A stretch of DNA of 64,000 nucleotides from Cytobacillus sp. IB215665 (GTDB lineage: Bacteria; Bacillota; Bacilli; Bacillales; SM2101), in assembly GCF_033963835.1 (NCBI RefSeq), contig NZ_JAXBME010000006.1, positions 62,001-126,000 of the forward strand, given 5' to 3'. A program made the position numbers and the translations under genes. The notes beneath the pieces were generated by a model. That model did not search any database, was not told the DNA's origin, and worked only from the letters and a program-made list of their open reading frames with translations. Shown piece after piece: positions 8,657-17,011 of this stretch (position 1 is the stretch's first letter; each line of letters opens with the position of its first letter).

Positions 8657-8894
8657 GTGAAACCTCCATTTTTCAACTCTCCTACTTAATTACGTTTATT
8701 TGAGGAAATAATATTTACGTTACTTGGTTAATTCAATAATATAAGAATAACATAGTGGGGACTTGATGAATGCTATTACTATTGGTTACTCATGCTAAAA
8801 ATTGGTTTCTTCTTAGATAAACGCCACAAAAATGTTTCTAAAAATGATGTACATAAAAAATGTCATTTTACTGAAGAGACCAAAGAGGCTTCAT

Positions 8895-8930
8895 ATTTAC
8901 ACAGCACATTGATCAATTTGTTGTGTAAAT
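8895..8930. promoter_or_regulatory. 36-bp imperfect inverted repeat
   Basis: Arms of 17 bases, ATTTACACAGCACATTG and its complement with two mismatches, separated by two bases. It lies 10 bp upstream of the likely -35 of the next gene, so it may be an operator; a terminator is less likely because no T run follows. Confidence 0.45.
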
Positions 8931-8940
8931 AAATGTATAG

Positions 8941-8968
8941 TTGACATGCATTCAACACAAAATATATT
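8941..8968 (+). promoter_or_regulatory. sigma-A-type promoter
   Basis: TTGACA (8941-8946), a 16-bp spacer and TATATT (8963-8968). It is followed by a leader hairpin at 9031-9057 before the gene at 9098. Confidence 0.55.
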
Positions 8969-9030
8969 TACTACGATCGTTACAATCCTTTTTTATATAA
9001 TGATTTACATTCGTTTTCTTCCTTTAGTTC

Positions 9031-9057
9031 AAAGCACTCATATACGGGTGCTTTTTA
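9031..9057 (+). terminator. leader terminator-like hairpin
   Basis: Arms AAAGCAC and GTGCTTT with a ten-base loop, followed by TTA. It lies between the promoter and the start codon of the 9098 gene, so it may attenuate that gene; it could also end an unseen short transcript. Confidence 0.5.
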
Positions 9058-9097
9058 TTCTTTGATGAGATTCCTAATTAACATGGAGGTATAGCAC

Positions 9098-10372
9098 ATG
9101 GAAAAAATTATAGCATTTGTTGCAGCTTTAGTTTTTTTTCCAACTCTTACATATTCAGAAGAAAACATACTAGCTCAAGAAAAGTCTAATAATATTATAA
9201 AGGTTGAGAGTATTATTGAATCAGTAAATTCAATTACTATAAATTGGGATGACGCTGAACATGTTAATAATATTTACAGAGATGGGGAGAGATTACATAC
9301 TGGAAGTGATAATAAAATTATTGATACTGACTTAAAACCTGGATATATATATACATATATAATAGAAGCTTTAGATACCAAAGGAAAAATATTGGATGTT
9401 GTAAAAATACAAACTTCTACAGAAGCGACTGATAAAAATATAGATGATTCATTGGGAGATATGGTTGTAACAACAATCGGAAAAAATTCATATGTCACTA
9501 TTGATTGGGATGATATTGAATACATCACAAGCTATGAAATATTTAGAAATGATGAACATCTTACTACAGTAATGAAAAGTGAATTTACAGATCATAAAAT
9601 TACCTTAGATGAAGAATATACATATAAAATTGTTGGCACAAGAAAAGTCAAAAAAGATAAAAGAGATAAAATAGACAAAGATATAAATAACGATAGGCTT
9701 CAGAACGAACAAAAAGAAGAATTGTATATAGAAGAATTTGAAATAAGTAAATATGTTGGTGCTATGAGAAATCACATAGTTGGAGAAAGTGAAGATGTCA
9801 TGGTTCAAGACTTGACTAAGCGATGGGAAATAAGATATACGACGTTCCTTAAAGATGAATGGGTTAAGAATCCAAACGGGCTTTCAAAATACAAATGGTT
9901 TTCTGGTGATAATAGGGGGTATAATGCTACTAGTTTAAGTTACAGAACAAGAACATATGTAAATATTTGTTTTTGTTCAGCGTCTGAATCAGTAATGTTA
10001 GATAGAGATGTTGGTACAACTCATGGGTACGATGCTAATAAAAAACTGCTTAATAGTGATACAGCATCTGAAGATGGAATAGTATTAATTAATGTTGATC
10101 TAGATTCAGCTAAAATAAAATTTGATGTAGATCACGCTGTTGGTAATCCTTTAGTTGCTTCTCTTGATATAAACTATGAATTAGAGGGTGAATTTTATAG
10201 TAATGGAAACTACAAACTTTCTGGAGAACATGACCAAGCTCCTCATCATGAAGTATATTTAAAAGGGAGAAACAGCTCTTCTTGGGAAACAGTGTACAAA
10301 GCAGCGAGTAAAGGTATTGAATGGCTTGCTCCACCATTTGCTAATAAAAAATGGACAAAGTCAAACTTTTAA
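9098..10372 (+). CDS. secreted protein with two FN3-like domains and a DUF3238-like C-terminus
   Basis: 424 residues, ATG 9098 after GGAGG. Residues 1-20 form a signal peptide (IIAFVAALVFFPTLTYS). Two FN3-like repeats follow, at about 33-108 (ITINWDDAEHVNNIYRDGE ... YTYIIEALD) and 125-190 (VTIDWDDIEYITSYEIFRND ... YTYKIVG). A lysine/aspartate-rich linker (about 190-215) leads to a C-terminal region with KYKWFSGDNRGY, a YRTRTYVNICF strand and a histidine-rich DHAVGNP/SGEHDQAPHHEVY part. The C-terminus resembles the DUF3238 group of bacilli, a recollection not checked by search. Role unknown; probably an exported adhesin or toxin-like protein. Confidence 0.7.
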   Translation: MEKIIAFVAALVFFPTLTYSEENILAQEKSNNIIKVESIIESVNSITINWDDAEHVNNIYRDGERLHTGSDNKIIDTDLKPGYIYTYIIEALDTKGKILDVVKIQTSTEATDKNIDDSLGDMVVTTIGKNSYVTIDWDDIEYITSYEIFRNDEHLTTVMKSEFTDHKITLDEEYTYKIVGTRKVKKDKRDKIDKDINNDRLQNEQKEELYIEEFEISKYVGAMRNHIVGESEDVMVQDLTKRWEIRYTTFLKDEWVKNPNGLSKYKWFSGDNRGYNATSLSYRTRTYVNICFCSASESVMLDRDVGTTHGYDANKKLLNSDTASEDGIVLINVDLDSAKIKFDVDHAVGNPLVASLDINYELEGEFYSNGNYKLSGEHDQAPHHEVYLKGRNSSSWETVYKAASKGIEWLAPPFANKKWTKSNF

Positions 10373-10526
10373 TAATTTTTATAACCTTATCTTTATGAAT
10401 ATTGGTATCAAGCTGTTTTGTATTGATTTATTGCTGTTTTATTAAAATATAAACACGTATAAATTAAGCAAGTCATTCCTACTTTAGCTAGGGGGCTTTA
10501 ATATAGCCTTGTCCTTTTATGGTAAC

Positions 10527-10553
10527 AATTGCAACTAAGCAGACGAAAAGAGC
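10527..10553 (-). mobile_element. possible MITE end remnant
   Basis: On the minus strand this reads GCTCTTTTCGTCTGCTTAG then TTGCAATT, close to the left terminal repeat of the MITE family (GCTCTTTTCGTAAACATTG then TTGCTATT). No second end was found near, so it may be a solo remnant or chance. Confidence 0.3.
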
Positions 10554-10585
10554 TTCGTTTTATGTACATTAATAAGGAGTTTAAC

Positions 10586-10624
10586 ATGAAACAACCTCTT
10601 TCGAAAATTCTAATGGAGGGATGA
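10586..10624 (+). CDS. 12-aa leader peptide (possible)
   Basis: ATG 10586 sits seven bases after AAGGAG and encodes MKQPLSKILMEG. Its stop TGA overlaps the ATG at 10621, and its last codons supply the GGAGGG ribosome binding site of the next gene. This is the layout of a translationally coupled leader peptide, but it could also be a gene remnant. Confidence 0.4.
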   Translation: MKQPLSKILMEG

Positions 10625-11049
10625 GTATGTTACATAAAACCTTAGTATCATTTATTTCTGCGATTGTAATAAGTTTAATTCTAGCAATCTATAGTTATAC
10701 TCCACAATTAGAAAGGTTTTCAAATTCAAGTTACACTTCTTTTTCAGGTTTAGTGAGTCTTTACCTGATTTTCGTAACTCCGTTGTTGATAGTCATTGGA
10801 GTTCCAGTATCTATCTTTATTGAAAAAATGAATGAAATAAAATTAATTAGGTCTACAGTAGATAATTACCTTTATAATATGGGGCTATATACGTTAGCCG
10901 GGGGTTTAGTTGGGAATATAATCTTTTTATTTATTTCAGTTATCTACATTGTAAACTATGTGCCATTAATTTTCTTCTGCGTTGTTTCATCAATTGTCTT
11001 TTATCACATCTCTTTGTTTATACGTAAATTACATAGTCCAAAATACTAA
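10621..11049 (+). CDS. four-helix membrane protein of unknown function
   Basis: 142 residues from ATG 10621 (coupled to the leader frame by an ATGA overlap) or 140 from ATG 10627, which has a better spaced GGAGGG. Four hydrophobic segments are visible, at about 6-24, 43-66, 86-110 and 114-134. Short loops contain RFSNSSY and EKMNEIKLIRSTVDNY. The C-terminal tail is basic (RKLHSPKY). No family is recognised. It has no operon partner downstream. Confidence 0.65.
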   Translation: MSMLHKTLVSFISAIVISLILAIYSYTPQLERFSNSSYTSFSGLVSLYLIFVTPLLIVIGVPVSIFIEKMNEIKLIRSTVDNYLYNMGLYTLAGGLVGNIIFLFISVIYIVNYVPLIFFCVVSSIVFYHISLFIRKLHSPKY

Positions 11050-11475
11050 TTAGTATTGCTTTTTTCTATCTTCAACTATAGTTTAATAAATACCGATGTC
11101 TATATAGTTTTAAAACTCTCAGAATATATATGTCTATATTTTGCATTATTCTCTACGATTAATAAGTTAGTTTAATCATGTAAAAACCTTATTTTCCTGT
11201 TGAATATAGAGTTTAAAGCAAATAATAACGCTCCAAAGCCAAACCTATAAATAGAATTTTCCAATTTCCACATGATAGATCTTCAATGAATATTTTACGA
11301 TTATAAAACTAGTATGCTATTTAACTCTTGGGTGTAGTTAATGTACAGTGAAGGCTTGATCTATTTGAAATGGGGATATAAATATGTCTGTGTAGTAGAA
11401 GCGTTTGTAAGTTGTGGAAAGCTAGGAGAAGAAGGGAGTTAACATCAGAATTTTAATTATGTCGAGCCGATTAAA
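11050..11475. other. non-coding stretch
   Basis: No gene or repeat recognised between the convergent membrane-protein and FN3-protein genes. Confidence 0.4.
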
Positions 11476-11505
11476 AGAGATCGAGAAAAGGAAAACTCGA
11501 TCTCT
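11476..11505 (-). terminator. intrinsic terminator of the FN3/CBM56-like gene
   Basis: Perfect 10-bp arms AGAGATCGAG and CTCGATCTCT around ten bases. On the minus strand TTTTAAT follows, placing it 14 bases after the stop of the 11519-12160 gene. Confidence 0.8.
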
Positions 11506-11518
11506 AGTTAACATTTAA

Positions 11519-12160
11519 TTATTTCGAGTCATATTGAAACCCTAGTATTTGATAGGTGAAGCTGAAGTCTTCTACAGCTCGAAGGTCATCAAATTCCATC
11601 ATCCATGAGCCGTTACTAGTATGCTTCATGTGTTCATCATATTGTTGACCATTTATTGTATAGTGAATGATTACATAATCAGAAATAAACTCTTGATTTA
11701 ACCATATAGCTCCAGCATTCGGGTTAGATCTACTCCAACGAATATCTTCATATCCGTAATCAGTATAATCATCAGCAATAATTGATTCTATATTAGATAA
11801 TGCCAATTCATTGCCATATTCATCTACTGCTGTCACATAATAATATTTAGTTTCATTAGCATAAATGCCATCCGAGTCAATGAAATCAGTTGCTGACGAA
11901 ACTTCTGCGAGGAGTGTGCCATCATCACCTGGTTTGAACTCCGAGTTAGCACTTGAATATACATTGTAGTGATCTATATCTAACGTCTTACTTTCCCAGC
12001 TTAGTACGATTTCTGATGGTTCTTCTTTTAAAGAGGTTGATAAGTCAATATGAATTTCTCGAGTTGTTGATTCTGCGAAGGAGTGGTGTATTACAAGGTT
12101 AGAAATTAAAAAAATAACTGTTGCTAACATACTTGTTTTCATAATACTAGCTTTCAACAT
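11519..12160 (-). CDS. secreted FN3 protein with a CBM56-like C-terminus
   Basis: 213 residues, ATG 12160 after AGGAGGGCTA. Signal peptide at about 1-29, ending HHSFAES. An FN3 domain spans about 43-125 (IVLSWESKTLDIDHYNVYSS ... KYYYVTAVDEYGNELALSN). The last 80 residues contain YVIIHYTINGQQYDEHM, GSWMMEFDDL and FSFTYQIL, which parallel VDVHYKINSGIQQNVRM and ISYSFTYN in the N-terminal CBM56 domain of the glucanase at 56981. It is therefore likely to bind a glucan, but it has no catalytic domain. Exported, role uncertain. Confidence 0.7.
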   Translation of the reverse strand: MLKASIMKTSMLATVIFLISNLVIHHSFAESTTREIHIDLSTSLKEEPSEIVLSWESKTLDIDHYNVYSSANSEFKPGDDGTLLAEVSSATDFIDSDGIYANETKYYYVTAVDEYGNELALSNIESIIADDYTDYGYEDIRWSRSNPNAGAIWLNQEFISDYVIIHYTINGQQYDEHMKHTSNGSWMMEFDDLRAVEDFSFTYQILGFQYDSK

Positions 12161-12838
12161 TAGCCCTCCTAAAGTTTTTAAATTACAACCGTAATTGAAG
12201 TTGTTATATTTTACCTTAGGTTATTTTGGAATAATTGTAAAATTTAATAAATCACAATATTTTTCCGATGAAACGTTTACATTACTTATTTGCTCAATCG
12301 TTCTATTATTATCTTAGAATTGCATTTTAATTGTAACTATATAGGGCTAGATAAGATCTCAGAATGTTTTAGTAGTCGAAGGGAGCATGAGCAAATGCTT
12401 GACTCTTGGGAGTAAGTGGGTGCGACGTGAGGTAATTCTATAACATAAAGAGTGGTACTACAGAGTTAGCTATTATTAGTGTATTTTGATTCTTCACATA
12501 GCAACACTAGGTTGATGATGAACAGTTTTAGAACTGGACTTGATATTAATCCATACATTTTATAAAACTATCCATTTAAGTAGATCATTTATAAAAAGTA
12601 ACAATAGTGTGGTCTATTTCTATTTCATACAGATTATTATATGAGCCTCTTTTTGTGTTAAAAAATCCACAGTTAGATCAATCCTTTTTAAAAGTAAAGG
12701 ATTTAGTATAAGTAATGAGCTCCTATCATGACAAATGTCCTTCTAGTTAGTTATTTCTTTAAATAAATATATTTATATCTAATGTTAAAATAGGGAGTAT
12801 TCAACAGAATTTAGTATGGTAATCTCTTAAAATCGCTT
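12161..12838. other. non-coding stretch
   Basis: 678 bases with no gene, hairpin or repeat that I can support. Confidence 0.4.
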
Positions 12839-12877
12839 CAGAAGCTGAAATCACAATAATCATTATTTTGGTACAAT
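12839..12877 (+). promoter_or_regulatory. degenerate copy of the micro-cassette promoter
   Basis: CAGAAGCTGAAATCA (11 of 15 bases match CTCAAGCCAAAATCA) lies 33 bases before TACAAT in an extended -10 context TTTTGG-TACAAT (12872-12877). Spacing is identical to the two intact cassettes. Confidence 0.5.
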
Positions 12878-12883
12878 GATATC

Positions 12884-12967
12884 AGGAATTCAATTCCTAG
12901 AGTTGGATCTCATATACATCTCTTTTTGGAAAACGCTCTTGGCGAATAGCGTTTTCCTTTTTTTTTT
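12884..12967 (+). ncRNA. candidate stand-alone short RNA (promoter to terminator)
   Basis: From the predicted transcription start at about 12884 the sequence runs only about 80 bases to a strong terminator: arms GGAAAACGCT (12928) and AGCGTTTTCC (ending 12957), then about ten T. No ribosome binding site or reading frame is inside. It equals the promoter-leader-hairpin part of the micro-cassette without genes, so it is either a small RNA or an attenuator whose genes were lost. Confidence 0.4.
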
Positions 12968-12994
12968 GATACATAAGAATGAGGTAGCTCCATT

Positions 12995-13305
12995 AATCAT
13001 CTCTCAAGCCAACATCATACTTCCTATTATTTTCTCATAAGCATCCAAATTGCTCTGTTATTTTTTAAGATATGAAATCTTTCATAAGAAGGACACCTCT
13101 TTCTTGTAGCCTTTTTTAATTCCTTCGAGACAGTGTTGGTAATACGATTGGCAATGAAAAGTAACGCCACTCCTTTTATGAGGGAAGGAAAATCGAAAGA
13201 ATTATAATATTTATCAATTATGTAGCTAGTTCTTAATAAAAGAAATATGACTAACACGAAAACCACAAATTTTCTCAAGTCATTTTAATAGATAAAACCC
13301 TGTAC
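12995..13305 (+). pseudogene. decayed third micro-cassette
   Basis: The start has AATCATCTCTCAAGCCAA, the upstream box of cassette 1, but no good -10. Downstream, TTTATCAATTATGTAGCTAG followed by TTCTTAATAAAAGAAA matches the 3' part of gene A (TTTATCAATAATGCAATTAG and CTCTTAATAGAAGAAA in copy 1), and GTCATTTTAATAGATAAAACCC matches the end of gene B and its terminator arm. The reading frame between is destroyed. The 83-residue minus-strand frame over this region is a shadow of the relic. Confidence 0.55.
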
Positions 13306-13667
13306 ATAGAAACAAACAGTGAATAAAGATTTAATATATAACACCTTATTAAACTTCAACGCTATTTTTTTACGTACTTTAGTTCAGGCTTAACGGAACA
13401 AATAATCTTGCTCAGTTAAGCTTTTTTGTGATGGTGTGCTTTATTACTACCTTGATGATGTTACAAGCGAACTCCAGTTCCTTCTTTTGTTTTTTCTTCA
13501 TATAGTCATCCGTCTCGTCTCCTATTTTAACAATTATTGAAAAACGTTATCAGTTATTTCATGTCAATTAATTTTATTGCATCCTAAATGACTAAATCAT
13601 TATAAGTGCAACGAGAATGCAAATGAATAAGTTTAGCTAACAAATTGTATAACCATATTAACTTATA
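13306..13667. other. non-coding stretch with a terminator-like hairpin
   Basis: Arms GCTTAAC (13388) and GTTAAGC (13415) followed by TTTTTTG at 13422-13428 form a plus-strand terminator. No gene feeding it is recognised; the rest is empty. Confidence 0.5.
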
Positions 13668-13720
13668 TGACTAAATTGTCATTTTAGAGTCACTGGAAAG
13701 TCATTTTAGATAAGTATATT
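13668..13720 (+). promoter_or_regulatory. direct-repeat operator and promoter, copy B
   Basis: TGACTAAATT then GTCATTTTAGA, GTCACTGGAAA and GTCATTTTAGA, all 11 bp, then four bases and TATATT (13715-13720). It is the cleanest of three copies. The next gene is the ABC transporter at 13975, so the leader would be about 250 bases; no gene is visible between. Confidence 0.6.
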
Positions 13721-13974
13721 TAAGCTGTACCACAAATTAAGAGTGATTTTGTAAAGGGACTAAATATAGCAAAGGTGAAAGGGTGGTTGAGACGATTACA
13801 AAAGATGTGAGGAAATATGGAGTCCAAAAATCAACAACATTTTGATTAAATACGATATTGATTCTTGCATGAGTTATAGATATATATTAGCCTACCATTT
13901 TTTATATACATGCTATTTTTATAATAAATTCTTTGTTTAATAAACAAATTGAAAAAATAAAAGAGGTGGTTTTG

Positions 13975-14847
13975 TTGAATTTAACAATTGAAAATGTGAC
14001 GAAACAGTTTGGAGATAAACTGGCAGTAAATGATGTATCATTCGAATTAACAGCAGGTGTTTACGGATTTTTAGGTGCAAATGGTGCAGGTAAAACGACA
14101 TTAATGAGGATGCTTGTAACATTGATTAATCCAACTTCTGGGCGTATTTTATTTGATGGAAAAGATGTTGAAGTGTTGGGTGATGAGTATCGAGATAATC
14201 TCGGTTATTTACCACAAGACATTGGCTTATATAAAAACTTCTCCGCTGAAAAATATTTAATGTATATCTCAGCAATTAAAGGAATTGAACAACAAGCTGC
14301 AAAGAAAAAAATTGATGAATTGTTAGAGGTTGTAAACTTATCTGAACATAAGAAGAGAAAAGTCGGGAAGTTTTCTGGCGGGATGAAGCAAAGGCTAGGA
14401 ATTGCCCAAGCATTATTAAATGATCCAAAGGTGTTAGTCGTTGATGAACCAACGGCTGGACTCGATCCGAAGGAACGTATTAGATTTCGTAATCTATTGT
14501 CTTCTATTTCAAAAGAGCGAATCGTTCTTTTATCTACACACATCGTTTCAGATATTGAATTTATCGCTAAAGAAATTATAGTGTTTAAAGCTGGTCAGCT
14601 CATTCAAAAGGATAAGCCTGAAGAACTGCTAGAGAACATAAGAGGATTTATTTGGACGGTTAATGTATCAGAGCATGAAGTAATAGGTTTTCAAAATAAG
14701 TATAAGGTGAGCAATATAATTAGTAATCAAAATAAAGTAGCCCTTAGAATTATTTCTGAAAGCAAGCCTGATGACAGAGCCATTGAAGCATCACCAAACT
14801 TAGAGGATCTATATCTATACTATTTTGATCAGGAGGTCGCACAATGA
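13975..14847 (+). CDS. ABC transporter ATP-binding protein
   Basis: 290 residues. The start is TTG 13972 or 13975 after AGAGGTGG at 13961-13968; the upstream in-frame TTG at 13933 has no such site. Walker A GANGAGKTT is near residue 38, the signature FSGGMKQRLG near 132, Walker B VLVVDEPTAGLDP near 153, and the H-loop STH near 184. This is the single-domain type (CcmA/BcrA-like) that energises a separate six-helix permease, usually for drug, peptide or lipid export. The stop overlaps the permease start. The likely control site is direct-repeat operator copy B, 250 bases upstream. Confidence 0.9.
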   Translation: MNLTIENVTKQFGDKLAVNDVSFELTAGVYGFLGANGAGKTTLMRMLVTLINPTSGRILFDGKDVEVLGDEYRDNLGYLPQDIGLYKNFSAEKYLMYISAIKGIEQQAAKKKIDELLEVVNLSEHKKRKVGKFSGGMKQRLGIAQALLNDPKVLVVDEPTAGLDPKERIRFRNLLSSISKERIVLLSTHIVSDIEFIAKEIIVFKAGQLIQKDKPEELLENIRGFIWTVNVSEHEVIGFQNKYKVSNIISNQNKVALRIISESKPDDRAIEASPNLEDLYLYYFDQEVAQ

Positions 14848-16061
14848 AGCAATTAGTGAAATTAGAACTATTTAAAATATTTAGGCAAAAGAGTGTATGG
14901 TTCGCACTGTTACTTGTAACAGCTCTTCTAACTGCTAGAATCGTAATAAGCGAAGTTATTATCCCTTTTCCAGCGCAAGGGTATCAAGTAGCTGACCTCA
15001 AAGGTGAGATGGAACCTGTTTTAGAAAAATGGGAGGGAGAGTTAACGGAAGAAAAAGTTAAGAAGGCTCAAGATGTAAGGAGATCTATATATGAAAAATA
15101 TGAAAAAGTATGGAATGGTAATCCAGAAATATGGGATGATGAAAAAATAGATCCAATGAACGAGCTAGGTTTATATCCTGGAGAAGCTGCTGAGTTCTTT
15201 ATAGTAGATCAAATAGCTGGTACTAAAAGGTTTGTTGATGATATTGAGGACAATAGCAATGGACTAGATAGGCCCTTGAAATCTGTAGACGAGAATGATG
15301 CGTCTTATAAAAATGCCTCACTTGAAAAGAAAATGATAGATAAGTTGAATGTTGGTATTTTTGAGTATGCTGACGGAGCCAGAAGTACTATTTCGACTTT
15401 TAAACTGTTCCTTCCTATTATGTTAGGTATCACCATTTTAATAGGCTTATCATCTATTTTTGTGAATGAAAGCTCTACAAGAATGGATCAGCTCATTTAT
15501 AGTTCAAGATATGGGCGCCGAACTGGTGTTACAGCAAAAATATTAGCTTCTATAATTTATGTATCGATCGTAACGGTAGGCTTGTCTACACTTAGCATAT
15601 TATTAAATACGTATATGTATGGTATTAATGGTTGGGATTTACCTATACAGTTGCTTGGAACTTTCTTCTCCGAAGGGTATGCTTTATCACCTTATCATCT
15701 AACTGGATTAAGTTACATCATTATACACTTGGTTGTAATGTTTCTAGTAGCATTGATTTTTATGGCTTTCGTACTAATCGTGTCAGCTTTGTCTAAAAAT
15801 ACACTAGTTTCATTCATCATTAGCGCGACAATCTTTTCGTTACCAGTCGCTCCGTTAAATATAGAATTATGGAAGCTTGTGCAGCAGTATAGCTTTATAA
15901 ACTTTCTTTCGGTTCCAGAATTCACAAGTGAGTTTCATGCGTATAATTTATTTGGTGTACCAGTTCTAGATCCGTATGTACATTATTCAACCATTGTGCT
16001 ACTAGGTGTTGCTCTTATCCTAGCTATATACAAAGCGATTAAAAAGAAACAGGTCTTATAA
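14844..16061 (+). CDS. ABC transporter permease
   Basis: 405 residues, ATG 14844 overlapping the ATPase stop by four bases and preceded by AGGAGGT within the ATPase gene. One N-terminal membrane segment (about 18-36) is followed by a long extracytoplasmic charged region (about 40-175). Then come at least five more segments (185-205, 235-258, 295-325, 328-347, 380-398), the ABC-2 permease plan. It would form the membrane part of an exporter with the preceding ATPase. The substrate is unknown; the large outer loop resembles those of BcrB/YhaP-type permeases. Confidence 0.85.
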   Translation: MKQLVKLELFKIFRQKSVWFALLLVTALLTARIVISEVIIPFPAQGYQVADLKGEMEPVLEKWEGELTEEKVKKAQDVRRSIYEKYEKVWNGNPEIWDDEKIDPMNELGLYPGEAAEFFIVDQIAGTKRFVDDIEDNSNGLDRPLKSVDENDASYKNASLEKKMIDKLNVGIFEYADGARSTISTFKLFLPIMLGITILIGLSSIFVNESSTRMDQLIYSSRYGRRTGVTAKILASIIYVSIVTVGLSTLSILLNTYMYGINGWDLPIQLLGTFFSEGYALSPYHLTGLSYIIIHLVVMFLVALIFMAFVLIVSALSKNTLVSFIISATIFSLPVAPLNIELWKLVQQYSFINFLSVPEFTSEFHAYNLFGVPVLDPYVHYSTIVLLGVALILAIYKAIKKKQVL

Positions 16062-16192
16062 TAATGCAAGAAAAAAATGATTCGAAAAATTACAATGAAT
16101 TAAATCTATATCTCTATTAACAATGAATAAAGTATAATAATAGGTTTGATATATAAACTGACCTATTAATTCGAAACAATTGAAACCTTACG

Positions 16193-16235
16193 CTACCTGC
16201 TCTCAATAAAAAAAGGGGAGGTAGTTTTATTTTTC
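16193..16235 (+). terminator. intrinsic terminator of the ABC transporter operon
   Basis: Arms CTACCT (16193) and AGGTAG (16219-16224) with a 20-base loop, followed by TTTTATTTTT. A second dyad AATAGGT/ACCTATT at 16138-16167 lacks a T run. Nothing else is seen between 16062 and 16480. Confidence 0.55.
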
Positions 16236-16480
16236 TAAAGTCGAATTTTATTATTTATGAGATGAAACCTTCAACATCACTACATTTATTAATACTAATA
16301 ACAATAAACTATATGTAAATAAGTTTTAAAAAATATTATAACCTTGTTCTGCAGTATTATTAAGATATAGTTTTATGAAAAAATGAAGTGTCTGAATATT
16401 AAAAACAAAAATTTTGAATGTCTTATTTTAAATTTGATATAATTGATACTACAATAGTGTATAGAAATAGAGGTGTGCTA

Positions 16481-17011
16481 GTGAAAACTAATTTCATCAA
16501 GTTAACAGAACCTAATAATAGTCTAGTAGAAGTGTTGAATCGGTGGGAAAACGATCCTACTTTAGTTCCATTGACTCGCCCTAATCAAAACAAGTCAGAA
16601 TTAGAATGCCAGAAAAGTATATCAGTAGAAAACTTAATTCAACGGTTAGAACACGAACATATCTACCTGATATATCAGGATGATCTTCTAATCGGCGAAA
16701 TGAACTACATGGTCGATCCGGGCCACCTGTACAAAAAAGAGTCAGGAACTGCTTGGATAGGGATTACAATAGGTGAATCCGAAGGGCGTGGTAAAGGGAT
16801 TGGTTTTAAAGCGATAAGGTTTTTAGAGGATAAAATTAGAGAGGAAGGCCTTAGACGTATTGAATTAGGAGTATTTGAATTTAATAATCAGGCACTGAAG
16901 TTGTATCAGAAGCTTGGCTACAATGAAATCGGTCGTATTAAAGATTTTACCTATTTTCAAGGAAAAATGTGGAATGATATCCGCATGGAAAAATGGATAA
17001 ATCAATTTTAA
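16481..17011 (+). CDS. GNAT N-acetyltransferase
   Basis: 176 residues from GTG 16481, five bases after AGAGGTG; the frame is open to 16418 but without a site. It has GEMNYMVDPGHL, then the acetyl-CoA loop ESEGRGKGIGFKAIRFLE (about residues 104-121) and the late NQALKLYQKLGYNEIGR motif. This pattern fits aminoglycoside 6'-acetyltransferase-like or YokL-like enzymes, but the acceptor is unknown. Monocistronic. Confidence 0.85.
   Translation: MKTNFIKLTEPNNSLVEVLNRWENDPTLVPLTRPNQNKSELECQKSISVENLIQRLEHEHIYLIYQDDLLIGEMNYMVDPGHLYKKESGTAWIGITIGESEGRGKGIGFKAIRFLEDKIREEGLRRIELGVFEFNNQALKLYQKLGYNEIGRIKDFTYFQGKMWNDIRMEKWINQF

Noticed and set aside
13027..13278. Minus-strand 83-codon frame with a hydrophobic start
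   Set aside because: No ribosome binding site; it lies on the decayed micro-cassette and resembles the antisense frame of cassette 1 at 1498-1770, so it is a shadow.
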